Source: Arcuatula senhousia
Lineage: Eukaryota > Mollusca > Bivalvia > Mytilida > Mytilidae
Direction of reading: 5' to 3'
DNA length: 64,000 bases
Assembly: GCA_963971305.1 (NCBI GenBank)
Contig: OZ020306.1
Span: 53,418,686 to 53,482,685, forward strand
Positions 21,834 to 33,955 of the stretch are shown here, in pieces; position 1 is the first letter of the stretch; each line of letters opens with the position of its first letter. The notes below the pieces were generated by a model that saw only the letters and a program-made list of their open reading frames with translations, was not told the DNA's origin and ran no database searches. The position numbers and the translations under genes are program-made.

Positions 21834-22401
21834 ATGCCCCCGCGACGACATGTCGGGGGGCATTAAGTTTTACTTATGTCCGTCCGTACGAAATTTCTGT
21901 CAAGCTTTTCTCAGGAACCGTAAATGAGAATGATTCGAAACTTGGTAGGATTGTTCAGTAGGACAAACTGTACGTCCTAAGCAATTTGCAGACCTGTTGG
22001 ACATCTACTTCCTGTTTGGGACTTAGGCGAATGTGAAAATATGTGACCATGACTATGAAAATTTTCGTCAAGCTTTTCTCAGGAACTGTACATGATAAGG
22101 ATTTGAAACTTGGTAGGATGGTTCAGTATGAAAAACTATACATCCTAAGCGATTTTCAGACCTCACAAACATCTACTTCCTGTTTGGACTTAGGCTGATG
22201 TGAAAGTGTGTGAACATGACTTTAAAAATTTTCGTCAAGCTTTTCTCAGGAACCGTACATGAGAATGATTTGAAACTTGGTAGGATGGTTCATTATCACA
22301 AACTGTATGTCCTAAGCGACTTTCAGGTCTGTCAAACATCAACTTCCTGTTTGGGGCCAAGCAGGGGCATCTGTGTCCCATGGACACATTCCTTCTTTAT
22401 T
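21834..22401 (+). mobile_element. Family D element, short copy
   Basis: 5' hairpin ATGCCCCC/GGGGGGCAT around a GACATGTC palindrome, short CCGT tract, about three units of roughly 165 bp with 'TCAAGCTTTTCTCAGGAAC', then GCAGGGGCAT (inverse of the 5' word, one mismatch) and hairpin GTGTCCCATGGACAC. It lies in a T-run of the subtype 3 unit ('TTTAACTGTTTTT'). Confidence 0.75.
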
Positions 22402-22404
22402 TTT

Positions 22405-23773
22405 AGCTCACCTGGACCGAAGGTCCATGTGAGCTATTGCCATCACTTGGCGTCCGTCGTCGTCGTCGTCGTCTGTCGTCGTCGTCGTCTGTCGTCGTCG
22501 TCGTCTGTCGTCGTCGTAGTCTGTTAACAATTTTTCAAAAATCTTCTCCTCTGAAACTACTGAACAGAATTCAATGAAACTTGGTATGATTGATCCTTAG
22601 GGTGTCCTGCACCAAACTTGTGTTTCGATTTTTGATTTGTCAAAAAACATGGCCGCCGTTGTTAAAAATAGACCATGGGGGTCAGACTACTGTTTTTGGC
22701 TTGTAAATCAAAAAGTATAAGAGATAAATGAAATCTGATGCCACGCTACTGCTTCAGCATCAAAAGCTCTACAAAAGTCTCCATTTGGACGAAGTTGTCA
22801 GATGACCCCTTATAGGGGTTACGGCCCCTTAAAGGTGAAAAATAGCCTTTTTTCATGTTTTTGGTCTACAGAATGACAATTATAGCAGATGGAGATTAGC
22901 TGTTGCTTGCTTAAATGTTCAGCTCATTTAGCTCTACGAAAGTCTCCATAGGGTCGAAGTTGTCAGATGACCCCTTACAGGAGTTACGGCCCATGAAAGG
23001 TGAAAAATGGTGTTTTTGGCCTAGAGAATGAAAACTATTGCAGGTAGAGAAAAGCTGTTGCTTGCTTAAATGTTCAGCTCATTTAGCTCTACAAAAGTCT
23101 TCATAGGGTCGAAGTTGTCAGATGACCCCTTATAGGGGTTATGGCCCCTTAAAGGTGAAAAAAAGTGTTTTTGGCCAATACAATAAAAACTATTGCAGAT
23201 AGAGATTAGCTGTTGCTTGCTTAAATGTTCAGCTCATTAAGCTCTACAAAAGTCTTCATAGGGTCGAAGTTGTCAGATGACCCCTTATAGGGGATACGGC
23301 CCCTTAAAGGTGAAAAATAGTGTTTTTGGCCTATAGAATGAAAACTATTGCAGATTGAGAAAAGCTGTTGCTTGCTTAAATGTTCAGCTCATTAAGCTCT
23401 ACAAAAGTCTTCATAGGGTCGAAGTTGTCAGATGACCCCTTTACGGGGTTTACGGCCACTTAAAAGTGAAAAATAGTGTCTATGGCCTATAGAATGAAAA
23501 CTATTATAGATAAAGAAAAGCTGTTGCTTGCTTAAATGTACAGCTAATTTAGCTCTACAAAAGTCTCTATAGGTCAAAGTTGTCAGATGACCCCTTATAA
23601 CATTTACGGCCAGTTAAAAGTCAAAAATAGTGTTTTTGGCCTTAAGAAAGACTATTGCAGATAGAGAAAAGCAGTTGCTTGCTTAAATGTTCAACTCATT
23701 CAGCTCTACAAAAGTCTTTATAGGTTTGACATCAAGACCAGGTGAGCGATTCAGGCTCCTGGGAGCCTCTTGT
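22405..23773 (+). mobile_element. Family A element
   Basis: Complete: 5' hairpin with TGGACC/GGTCCA, long GTC tract, head unit with 'CATGGCCGCCGTTG', about six short units, then CAGGTGAGC, GGCTCCTGGGAGCC and CTTGTT. Inserted in the T-run at the right edge of the family D element. Confidence 0.8.
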
Positions 23774-23997
23774 TTCATTAATTTTAACTGATTTTCAAAA
23801 ATCTTCTTCTCTGAAATCACTGAAGGGATTGCTTTGAAACTTGGTACACTTGATTTTTAGGATGTCCTCTACCAAGTTTGTGAATTATATATACATCGAC
23901 CAACCAACATGGCCGCTATTGCTAAAAATAGAACAGGGGGCAGACCATTGTTTTTGGCTTATAACTCGAAAAGTATAAGAGATAGAGAAAATCTGGT

Positions 23998-24606
23998 CTG
24001 ATTAAAAAATTTTTTTTTTACAAGTTCATCCTTACGAAGTAGGGATTCTAAATTTAAGAATAATTTTTTATGGCTGTTATCATGGTAATCATAATTTAAA
24101 AAATAATTCTGGTTCGATTTTTAATTTTTTCCCCAAACATTATTCTTTTCAAGATTAGAATACAACATTGAAAATTTATATTTTTACCCCCTGGGTCGAA
24201 AGTCCATCAGAGAAGCATGTGTCAAAAATCTTTGTCAGTCCACCATGGGCTGCATGTGTCCAGAGCAATTGACTATCCATATTGGGCCTAAAACGTACAG
24301 GGTTCAACATGTTGCGGCCGTATCATGCTGCGCTCTGCGAAGCTTTTTATTCCCCATATTATGTAATTGGGGGCCAGAATCGAAATTTATTTATTTGTGG
24401 TCTGATTTTGATTTATATTGGAAAAAAAAATAATTCCCTTTAAAATGTGAGTGGAATGTCCACCAAAAGCAGCATGTGTAAAAAACATTTGTCAGTCCAC
24501 CATGGGCTGCATGTGTCCATAGCAATTGACTATCCATATTAGGCCTAAAATGTACATGGTTTGACATGTTGCGGTTGTATCATGTTTCGCTCGGCGAAGC
24601 TATTTA
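23998..24606 (+). mobile_element. Family C remnant with two 3' termini
   Basis: Family C body without a 5' end. Words like GCGGTCGTAT (the inverse of the family C 5' word) followed by a GCT-CGC/GCG-AGC type hairpin occur at about 24314 (GCGGCCGTAT) and 24590 (GCGGTTGTAT). This suggests a terminal duplication or a nested remnant. The host subtype 3 unit resumes after 24606. Confidence 0.55.
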
Positions 24607-24764
24607 TTGGCTCATAGCTTGAAAAATATAAGAGATAGAGAAAATCTGAAGCAACAGCTCTTTATCTTGAAAACCATAAGGTTAGAGGAAACTTTAGTGT
24701 TGCAAAATTGTTCAGCTCATTGAGATCTACTAAAATGATTTCAGGGTCCCTTGTAACTGTTTTT

Positions 24765-27361
24765 AGCTCACCTGACCCGAAGGGTCATGTGAGCTATTGT
24801 CATCGTTAAGCGTCCGTCGTCCGTCCGTCCGTCCGTCGTCCGTTGTCCGTCGTCCGTCCGTTAACTTTTCTTCAAAGATCTTCTTCTCTGAAACCACTGA
24901 AGGGATTGCATTGATACTTGGTATACATGATCTTTAGGATGTCCTCTACCAAGTTTGTGAATTATATACATGTCGACCAACCAACATGGCCGCCGTTGCT
25001 AAAAATGGAACAGGGGGGTCAGACCATTGTTTTTGGCTTATAACTCTAAAAGTATAAGAGATGCAACCTTCCTTGTTCAGCATCAAAAGCTCTACGAATA
25101 TCTCCATTGAGTCGAAGTTGTGAAACGACTCCTTACAGGAGTTATTGCCCTTTAATCATCAAAATTGACCATTTTTGCAGTTTTTGGACTATATCTTGAA
25201 AACCATTAGAGCTAGAGGAAAAGTTAGCATTGCAGAATTGTTTAGCTCATTGAGATCTACAAAAATGATTTCAGGGTCAAAATTGTCAGATCAGCCGTTT
25301 AAGAGTTATTCCCCTTTAACTGTTTTTTCCATTAATTTTAACTGATTTTTAGCTCACCTGGCCAAAGGCCATGTGAGCTATTGCCATCACTTGGCGTCCG
25401 TCGTCGTCGTCGTCGTCGTCGTCGTCCGTCGTCGTCGTCCGTCGTCATCGTCGTTAACTTTTCTTCAAACTTCTTCTCCTCTGAAACGGCTGCACAGATT
25501 CAAACCAAATTTGGTTTGGTGGTACTTTAGGGTATCCCCCACAGAACTGATGTGGGGATTTTTGATTCGTTGAAAAACATGGCCGCGGTTGCTAAAAATA
25601 GACCAGGGGGGTCAGACTACTGTTTTTGGCTTGTAAATCAAAAAGTATAAGAGATAGATGAAATCTGATGCCACGCTACTGCTTCAGCATCAAAAGCTCT
25701 ACAAAAGTCTTCATTGAGTCGAAGTTGTCAGATGACCCCTTATGGGAGTTACGGCCCCTTAAAGGTGAAAAATAGCATTTTTTCATGTTTTTGGCCTATG
25801 GAATGAAAACTATTGCAGATAGAGAGAAGCTGTTGCTTGCTTAAATGTTCAGCTCATTTAGCTCTACAAAAGTCTCTATAAGGTCAAAGTTGTCAGATGA
25901 CCCCTTATAGGGGTTATGGCCCCTTAAAGGCAAAAAATAGAGTTTTTGGCCTATAGAATGAAAACTATTGCAGATTGAGAAAAGCTGTTGCTTGCTTAAA
26001 TGTTCAGCTCATTTAGCTCTACAAAAGTCTCCTATGGTCGAAGTTGTCAGATGACCCCCTATAGGGGTTACAACCCCTTAAAGGCAAAAAATAGTGTTTT
26101 TGGCCTATGGAATGAAAACTATTGCAGATAGAGAAAAGTTGTTGCTTGCTTAAATGTTCAGCTCATTTAGCTCTACAAAAGTTTCCATAGGGTCAAAGTT
26201 GCCAGATGACCCCTTATAGTGGTTACGGCCCCTTAAAGGCAAAAAATAGTGTTTTTGGCCTAAAGAAAGAAAACTTTTGCAGATAGAGAAAAGATGTTGC
26301 TTGCTTAAATGTTCAGCTTAATTAGCTCTACAAAAGTCTTATAGGGTCGAAGTTGTCAGATGACCCCTTTAAGGGGTTATGGCCCTTTAAAGGTGAAAAA
26401 TAGTGTTTTTTGCTTTGGAATGAAAACTATTGCAGATAGAGAAAAGCTTTTTTTTGCTTAAACATTCAGCTCATTTAGCTATACAAAAGTCTTCAAAGGG
26501 TTGACATTAAGACCAGGTGAGCGATTCAGGCTCCTGGGAGCCTCTTGTTAAAAATCTTCTTCTCTGAAACCACTGAAGGGATTGCATTGATACTTGGTAT
26601 ACATGATCTTTAGGATGTCCTCTACCAAGTTTGTGAATTATGTACACGTCAACCAACCAACATGGCCGCCATTGCTAAAAATAGAACAGGGGAGTCAGAC
26701 CATTGTTTTTGGCTTATAACTCAAAAAGTATAAAAGATAGAGAAAATCCGAAGCAACCTTTTTGTTCAGCATCAAAAGCTCTACAAATCTCTCCATTGAG
26801 TCGAAGTTGTGAAACGACTCCTTATAGGAGTTATTGCCCTTTCATCGTCAAAATTGACCATTTTTGCAGTTTTTGGACAATATCTTGAACACCGTTAGAG
26901 CTAGAGGAAAAGTTAGCATTGCAGAATTGTTCAGCTCATTGAGATCTACAAAAATGATTCAGGGTCAAAATGGTCAGATCAGCCATTTAAGAGTTATTCC
27001 CCTTTAACTGTTTTTTTCCATTAATTTTAACTGATTTTCAAAAATCTTCTTCTCTGAAACCACTGAAGGGATTGCTTTGAAACTTGGTACAATTGATCTT
27101 TAGGATGTCCTCTACCAAGTTTGTGAATTATGTACACGTCAACCAACCAACATGGCCGCCATTGCTAAAAATAGAACACGGGGGGTCAGACCATTGTTTT
27201 TGGCTTATAACTCAAAAAGTATAAGAGATAGAGAAAATCCGAAGCAACTTTTCTTGTTTAGCATCAAAAGGTCCTTATAGGAGTTATTGCCCTTTAACTG
27301 TTTTTTTTTCTATTAATTTAAACTGATTTCCAAAAATCTTCTCTGAAACCACTGAAGGGAT
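24765..27361 (+). mobile_element. Second subtype 3 family A element, runs into the gap
   Basis: Intact 5' hairpin (TGACCC/GGGTCA), CCGT/GTC tract and units of about 480 bp as at 20880. Contains a nested family A element (25351-26548). The array continues to 27361 where the N run starts, so no 3' end is visible. Open frames here are repeat translations. Confidence 0.7.
25351..26548 (+). mobile_element. Nested family A element
   Basis: 5' hairpin inner stem TGGCC/GGCCA with loop AAA, long GTC tract, then a head unit resembling the reverse element at 18.8-19.0 kb, five to six short units, and the 3' end GGCTCCTGGGAGCC-CTTGTT. The flanking host sequence reads 'AACTGATTTTT' then 'AAAAATCTTCTTCTCTG', again a T-run target. 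Confidence 0.8.
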
Positions 27362-27561
27362 NNNNNNNNNNNNNNNNNNNNNNNNNNNNNNNNNNNNNNN
27401 NNNNNNNNNNNNNNNNNNNNNNNNNNNNNNNNNNNNNNNNNNNNNNNNNNNNNNNNNNNNNNNNNNNNNNNNNNNNNNNNNNNNNNNNNNNNNNNNNNNN
27501 NNNNNNNNNNNNNNNNNNNNNNNNNNNNNNNNNNNNNNNNNNNNNNNNNNNNNNNNNNNNN
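27362..27561. other. Assembly gap of exactly 200 N
   Basis: A round-number run of N, typical of a scaffolder's fixed-size join rather than a measured gap. Sequence to the right of it repeats, further on, the content of the left side, in the same order and orientation. Confidence 0.95.
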
Positions 27562-27925
27562 ATTTCTATCAGTTTCCATTCTTTTCTATCAGAGAAAAAC
27601 ACTAACTTGCCACTGAGATTCCATCAACTTTCCATCAAGATTCCGTCAACTTTCCATCAAGATTCCGTCAATTTTCCATCAAGATTCCGTCAAGATTCCA
27701 TCAAGATACCATCAAGTTTCCATCAAGATTCTGTCTACTTTCTATCAATTTCCATCAATTTTCCATCAATATTTTCCACTACTTTTTTCCATCAGTTTCC
27801 GTCAAACAAAATTTTTGATGGAAAAACAGTGCCAATACTCCATCAAGTTCCATCAACCTGATGGAAATTGATAGAATTTAGTGATGGAAAATTGACGGAA
27901 TTCTGATGGAAATCTGAGGGAAGGG
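27562..27925. repeat. TTCCATCAA-type degenerate array with inverted right end
   Basis: Roughly twenty short units of the type TTTCCATCAAGATTCCGTCAA lie on the plus strand, then from about 27810 the inverse words (GATGGAAA, TTGACGGAAT) appear. The whole could fold back on itself. The 84-codon open frame across it (27607-27861) is a translation of the repeat. Confidence 0.75.
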
Positions 27926-28373
27926 CGTTTTCAATGGGGAAATCTTTGGCACTCTATATCGAAAATAGAAAAAGTGAAAATATCATCAAATGTACCATTT
28001 AAATAGCTTTTCCCCTCAAATTTGAGAGGAAAACATCACTTTAATTATATATTTATCATTATGGTCTTTGATATTTCAAACTTTCATAGTCTTTTTCAAA
28101 ATAAACGAAAAAAGTTCGATTTAAGGGGATACCCAGTTCAATTTTTTTGGTCATTAATAGATAGCTTTTATATTTTTTTGGCTATGCCAGATTTTTAAAG
28201 TGGTTATTCAGTTTTTAGAAAAAAAAAATATTATGATTTTTTAGCTAAAGCCCATTTTTGGAAATCAAAATTCAAAGAAAATGACTTTTTTGGTATAAAG
28301 ACCGAAATTCGACCTAAAAAATCATTTGCTTAAACAAATTTTAAGCCTTATAATGTGATTTTTATGTCTCCTG
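27926..28373. other. AT-rich sequence, nothing recognised
   Basis: No open frame, repeat unit, RNA or mobile element signature was recognised here. No counterpart in copy 1 is visible, since the matching position would lie left of the window. Confidence 0.6.
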
Positions 28374-28712
28374 CAACGTGTTGCAGAAGCAACATATAGT
28401 GGTCACTTTTGCACTATCCGTCATCTTGTGTCCTGCGGCGTCACAAAAAATTTTCGTTGCATTCTTCTGGGCAAGTACATGCAGCAGGCTCTTGAAACTT
28501 GGCAGGCGGCTTCATCCTTTAGTACTATATGGTGTAAAGTAATTTTATGCTGGAAAAGTAACTACTTTCTGTTTGACGAATACTTAAGATTTTATACATA
28601 AAGGACGTGATTACAAATTTCCGTCGCACTTTTTCAGCAGGTACATGCAGCAGGGTCTTGATACTTTGCATAAAGCTTTACTCTATAATACTATATGGTG
28701 TAAAGTGATTTT
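28374..28712 (+). mobile_element. Family G 5' end and about two units
   Basis: Starts after a T-run with ATGTCTCCTGCAACG. CTGCAAC pairs imperfectly with GTTGCAG, followed by 'AACATATAGTGG'. Units of about 170 bp contain 'ATGCAGCAGG', 'CTTGAAACTTGGCAGG' and 'ACTATATGGTGTAAAGT'. The head layout resembles the other families, but there is no clear microsatellite and no 3' end. Confidence 0.4.
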
Positions 28713-28736
28713 AATATTTTGGGGTCCCCTCTTTTT

Positions 28737-29338
28737 AGCTCACCTGGCCAAAAGCCATGTGAGCTTATGCCATCACTTGGCGTCCGTCGTTGTCGTCGTC
28801 GTCATCGTCGTCGTTGTCGTCGTCTGTAAACAATTTTTCAAACGTTAATTTGTCCGACACCATAAGTCCAATTGCAACCAAACTTGGTACAGTTGTTTAA
28901 TGGCATTATGTGTACTAAACTATCATTCGGATTTTTGATTTGTAAAAAAACATGGCCGCCATGGCTAAAAATAGAACATAGGGGTCAAATTACAGTTTTT
29001 TGCAAATAACTCAAAAACGGTAACAGATATAAAAATTCTGGCATAGGGTAAAAGTTATCAGCACCTCATGATCCACCTGCCCAGAAATTTTCAAGAAGAT
29101 CCAACAACCGATGTAGGAGTTATTGCCCTTTTTCTGGATTTTTTGGAAGACTTGTTTAGTCTTATATCTTGAAAACTATACAAGATATTTCAAAAATTCA
29201 AATTGCATATGATTAAGCACATCAAGATCTACATTTCATAGATATTTTAGAAATTTACTCCCATATCGTTATAATATCTACAAATATATGTACCTGTGTA
29301 GTTCAGGTGAGCAATTCAGGCTCTTGGGAGCCTCTTGT
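28737..29338 (+). mobile_element. Short complete family A element, 602 bp
   Basis: 5' hairpin inner stem TGGC/GCCA, GTC tract, a single long-type unit ('ACATGGCCGCCATGGC', 'AGGAGTTATTGCCC'), then CAGGTGAGC, GGCTCTTGGGAGCC and CTTGTT. It lies inside family C sequence, which continues on both sides ('GGGGTCCCCTC' and 'TTGTTTAGAAATTAGGGGCC'). It is the most compact complete copy in the window. Confidence 0.8.
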
Positions 29339-29387
29339 TTTGTTTAGAAATTAGGGGCCAAAAAAGGGCCAAAAATACTACTTTTTT

Positions 29388-31963
29388 AGCTCACCTGGAT
29401 TAAAGATCCATGTGAGCTATTGCCATCACTTGGCGTTCGTCATCGTCCGTCGTCGTCGTCGTCGTCGTCCGTTGTCGTTAACTTTTCTTTGAAAATCTTC
29501 TCCTTCGAAAGGACTGAAGGGGTTGCTTTGAAACTTTGCACACTTCATTTATGGGATGTCCTCTACCAAGATTGCACAAATGGTGACCGCCGTCCAAACA
29601 ACATGGCCGCCGTTACTAAAAATAGACAAGGGGGGTCAGACTACTGTTTTTGGCTTGTAAATCAAAAAGTATAAGAGATAGAAGAAATGTGATGCCACGC
29701 TACTGCTTCTTCATCAAAAGCTCTACTAAAGACTTCATTCAGTTTAAGTCGAAGTTGTCAGATGACCCCTTATAGGAGTTACGGCCCCTTAAAGGTGAAA
29801 AATAACATTTTTTCATGTTTTTATACGACCGCAAAAAATTTGCGGACGTATAATGGTATGATGCTGTCGTCGTCGTCGTCGTCCGTTAACTTTAGTGTAT
29901 ACACGATAACTTTAGTTATAGTTATCCAAATGCAATGAAATTTGACAATGATATTTCTTACCATTAAAGGATGGATGGGATTGATTTTGGGAGTCCCCCC
30001 TTTTTTCGTTTAGAAATTAAGGGCCAAAAGGGGCCAAAATTGCAACTTTTTTGTTAGTTCTTACAATAACTTTTTCAAAATCTTCTCCTCTGAAACTACT
30101 GAACAGAATTCAATGAAACTTGGTATGATTGATCATTAGGGTGTCCTGCACTATAGTAATGTTTTGATTTTTGATTCGTCAAAAAACATGGCCGCTGTGG
30201 CTAAAAATATACCTGGGGGGTCAGACTACTGTTTTTGGCTTGTAATTCAAAAAGTATAAGAGATAGATGAAATCTGATGCCACCGTACTGCTTCAGGATC
30301 AAAAGTTCTACAAAAGTCTCCATTTGGTCGAAGTTGTCAGAAGACCCCTTATAGGGGTTACGGCCCCGTAAAGGTGAAAAATAGCATTTTTTCATGTTTT
30401 TGCTCTATAGTATGAAAATTATTGCAGATAGCAAAAAGCTGTTGCTTGCTTAATTGTTCAGCTCATTTAGCTCTACAAAAAACTCCATAGGGTCGAAGTT
30501 GTCAGATGACCCCTTATAGGGGCTACAGCCCCTAAAATAATGTTTTTTCATGTTTTTGGCCTATGAAATGAAAACTATAGCAGGTAGAGAGAAGCTGTTG
30601 CTTGCTTAAATGTTCAGCTCATTTACACAATTAAGAATAAATTTTTGCGACCCCCCGTTTTTCCCCTATTACGTAATAAGGGGCCAAATGGGGCCAGAAT
30701 CGAAACTTTTTAATTTGTGGTCTGATTTTGAAATTTTTTTTTGCAAGTTTATTCTTGTCGGGTAGCGAATCCAAATTTGAGAATTAATTTTTGTGACCAT
30801 CCCCTTTTTCACTTGTTTTGTAATTAGGGGCCAAAAGGGGCCGTGATCAAAACTTTTTTAATTTCTGGTTTTTGAAATTTTTTTTGCAAGTTTCTTTTTG
30901 TCAAGTAGTGAATCCAAATTTGAGAAATTATTTTTGCAACCCCACCCCTCTTTCACCTGTTACATAATAAGGGGCCAAAAGGGGCCGAAATTGAATTTTT
31001 TTTAATTCTTGTCTGATTTCGACAATTTTTTTGCAAGTTTATTCTTGTCAAGTAACAGATATATTTTTGTGTCCTCTTTTTTTTACTGTTATGTTATTAG
31101 GGAACAAAAGGGGCCAAAATCCTAACTTTTTTATTTATGGTCCATTTAAAAATTTTTTTTTTACAAGTTCATCCTTGCCAAGTAGCGATTCTAAATTTAA
31201 GAATTAATTTTTGCGACCCCCACTTTTTTTTTCGCTCATTACCTAAGGGGCCGTAATCATTATTTAAAAAAAATTCTGGTTCGATTTTTAATTTTTTTCT
31301 CAAACATTATTCTTTTCAAGAGTAGAATACAAAATTGAAAATTTATATTTTTACCCCCTGGGTTGAAAGTCCACCAGAGAAGCATGTGTCAAAAACCTTT
31401 GTCAGTCCACCATGGGCTGCATGTGTCCAGAGCAATAGACTATCCATATTGGGCTTAAAATGTACAGGGTTCAACATGTTGCGGTCGTATCATGCTGCGC
31501 TCGGCGAAGCTTTTTATTGGCTGATAGAATGAAAACTATGACAGATAGTGAAAAGTTGTTGCTTGCTTAAATGTTCAGCTCAATTAGCTCTACAAAAGTC
31601 TCCATAGGGTCGAATTGTCAAAAAGGGTTACAGCCCCTAAAATAATGTTTTTTCATATTTTTGGCCTATGAAATGAAAACTATAGCGTATAGAGAGAAGC
31701 TGTTGCTTGCTTAAATGTTCAGTTCATTTAGCGCTACAAAAGTTTTCATAGGGTTGAAGTTGTCAGATGACCCCTTATAGAGGTTATGGCCCCTAGAATA
31801 ACATTTTTTTCATGATTTGGGCCTATGGCTACAGAATGAAGCTATAGTAGATGGAGAAAAGCTGTTACCAGCTTAAATGTTCAGCTCATTTAGCTCTAGA
31901 AAAGTTTTTATAGGGTCGACATCAAGACCAGGTGAGCGATTCAGGCTCGTGGGAGCCTCTTGT
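29388..31963 (+). mobile_element. Family A element carrying a family C element
   Basis: 5' hairpin inner stem TGGATT/GATCCA, a compensated variant. GTC tract and head unit follow. At 29823 a family C element interrupts a short unit, and the array resumes at 31515 to the 3' end (GGCTCGTGGGAGCC, CTTGTT). The element itself lies within another family C copy (29340-29387 and 31964-33955). Confidence 0.75.
29823..31514 (+). mobile_element. Family C element with both ends
   Basis: 5' hairpin with stem ATACG/CGTAT and inner stem CCGCAAA/TTTGCGG, then GTC units and family C body. The 3' end has GCGGTCGTAT, the exact inverse complement of the 5' word ATACGACCGC, then a GCTGCGC/GCGAAGC hairpin and a T-rich end. 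The host family A unit reads 'TTTCATGTTTTT' before and 'GGCTGATAGAATGAAAAC' after, so the insertion is in a T-run. A family A array fragment (about 30075-30625) without ends lies inside. Confidence 0.75.
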
Positions 31964-33955
31964 TGTTTGTTTCCACAATAACTTTAGTTCTAGTTATTTG
32001 ATTGCTATGACATTTGACAGTGATGTTCCTTACCATAAAAAGATGAATGGGATTGATTTTGGGGGCCCCCCCTTATTTCGTTTCGAAATTAGGGGTCCTA
32101 AAGGGGCAAAAAATTCATATTTTTTTTTGTTTCCACCATAACTTTGGTCCTAGTTGGCCTATTGCTGTGAAATTTGTCAAGAATGTTTCTTACAATTAAA
32201 GAATGAACCTGATGAATTTTTGTGCCCCCTTTATTCCCCGTTATGTAGTTAGGGGCCAAAAGGGGCCAAAATCGAAACTTTTTATGCCCCCGCGACGATA
32301 TGTCAGGGGCATTAAGTTTTACTCATGTCCGTACGTACGTCCGTCCGTCCGTCCGTACAAATTTCCGTCAAGCTTTTCTCAGGAACCATACATGGGAATG
32401 ATTTGAAACTTGGTAGGATGGTCGAGTATGACAAACTATACGTCCTAAGCAATTTTAAGACCTGTCGGACATCTACTTCCTGTTTGGGACTTAGGCCAAT
32501 GTTAAAATATGTGAGAATGACTATGAAAATTTCCGTCAAGCTTTTCTCAGGAACCGTACATGAGAATGATTTGAAACTTGGTAGGATGGTTCAGTATGAC
32601 AAACTATACGTCCTAAGTGATTTTGAGACCTGTCAGACATCTACTTCCTGTTTGGGACTTAGGCCAATGTTAAAATATGTGAGAATGACTATGAAAATTT
32701 CCGTCAAGCTTTTCTCAGGAACCGTACATGAGAATGATTTGAAACTTGTTAGGATGGTTCAGTAGGACAAACTATACGTCTTAAGCGATTTTGAGACCTG
32801 TCAGACATCTACTTCCTGTTTGGGACTTAGGCCAATGTTAAAATATGTGAGAATGACTATGAAAATTTCCGTCAAGCTTTTCTCAGGAACAGTACATGAG
32901 AATGATTTGAAACTTGTTAGGATTGTTGAGTATGACAAATTATACGTCCTAAGTGATTTTCAGACCTGTCAGACATCTACTTCCTGTTTGGGACTTAGGC
33001 CAATGTGAAAATATGTGAACCTGATATGAAAATTTCCGTCAAGCTTTTCTCAGGAACTGTATACCAGAATGTTTTGAAACTTGGTAGGATGGATCAGTAC
33101 AAACTGTATGTCCTTAGCAATTTTCAGACCTGTCAGATATCTACTTCCTGTTTGGGGCCAGCGGGGCATCCGTGTCCCATGGACACATTTGTTCTTTATT
33201 TATTTGTGGTCTGATTTTGAAATTTTTTTTTGCATGTTTGTTCTCGTCAAATAGGGGATACAAAATTAAGAATGAAATTTTGCGACCCCCCCTTTTCCCC
33301 CTATTACGTAATTAGGGTCCAAAAGGGGACAAAATCGAAACTTTTTTATTTATGGTACAATTTTGAATTTTTTTTTGCATGTTTGTTCTTGTCAAATAGC
33401 AGATGCAAAATTGAGAATTATTTTTTGCAACCACCCTTTTTCCCCCTGTTATGTAATTAGGGGCCAAAGTGAACCAAAATCAAAACTTTTTTACTTGTGA
33501 TCCGATTTTGAAAATTTTTATTGTATGTTTGTTCTTGTCGAATAGTGGATACAAAATTGAGAATTAATTTTTGTGACCCCCCTTTTCCACCTATTAATTA
33601 GGGCCAATAGGGGCAAAAATCGAATCTTTTTTTTATTGCGTAAAAAACATCAATGATAATAGATTAACCAAGAATAAGGTCTATTTCTTAATATAAAATT
33701 GAGCGGGGATATTGAAATGTTATAAATATGATATTGCAAGTATAATTTTTTTCCATTTGCTTTTAAAATAGTTGAAATCTAATGAATTCCTTGTAAAATG
33801 TGGGTGGAAAGTCCACCAAAGAAGGCATGTGTCAAAAACCATTGTCAGTCCACCATGGGCTGCATGTGTCCAGAGCAATTGACTATCCATATCGGGCCTA
33901 AAGGTACAGGGTTCAATGTGTTGCGGTCGTATCATGCTGGGCTCTGCGAACCTTT
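31964..33955 (+). mobile_element. Family C body and 3' end, with nested family D
   Basis: Units with 'CCACAATAACTTTAGTT' give way to units with 'ATTTGTGGTCTGATTTTG' and 'TTAGGGGCCAAAAGGGGCC'. The 3' end at about 33920-33955 has GCGGTCGTAT and a variant hairpin. A family D element (32284-33198) splits the body in the T-run of 'AAACTTTTT'. Confidence 0.65.
32284..33198 (+). mobile_element. Family D element, five units
   Basis: 5' hairpin ATGCCCC/GGGGCAT, then a CCGT/CGTA tract and five units of about 168 bp ('TTTCCGTCAAGCTTTTCTCA', 'TTGAAACTTGGTAGGATGG', 'ACATCTACTTCCTGTTTGGG'). The 3' end has GCGGGGCAT and hairpin GTGTCCCATGGACAC. The 146-codon and shorter open frames across it are tandem repeat translations, not a gene. 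Confidence 0.8.

Larger units (their letters stand above)
20799..24764 (+). mobile_element. Family A, subtype 3 array with three nested elements
   Basis: The head at 20799 is degenerate: the 5' hairpin has lost its left inner arm but keeps GTGAGCT and 'TATTGTCATCGTTAAGCGTC'. Units of about 480 bp contain 'ATTGATACTTGGTATACTTG', 'CCAACATGGCCGCC' and 'GGAGTTATTGCCCTTTAATC'. Nested inside are family D (21834-22401), family A (22405-23773) and a family C remnant (23998-24606). No 3' end was found. Confidence 0.65.

Noticed and set aside
27607..27861. 84-codon frame rich in FHQDS
   Set aside because: It is a direct translation of the TTCCATCAAGATTC short-word array.
32325..33214. Series of 60-146-codon plus-strand open frames that look like a repeat protein
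   Set aside because: They translate the 168-bp family D tandem unit, whose length is a multiple of three. The frames lie between the two element ends and have no independent coding signal.
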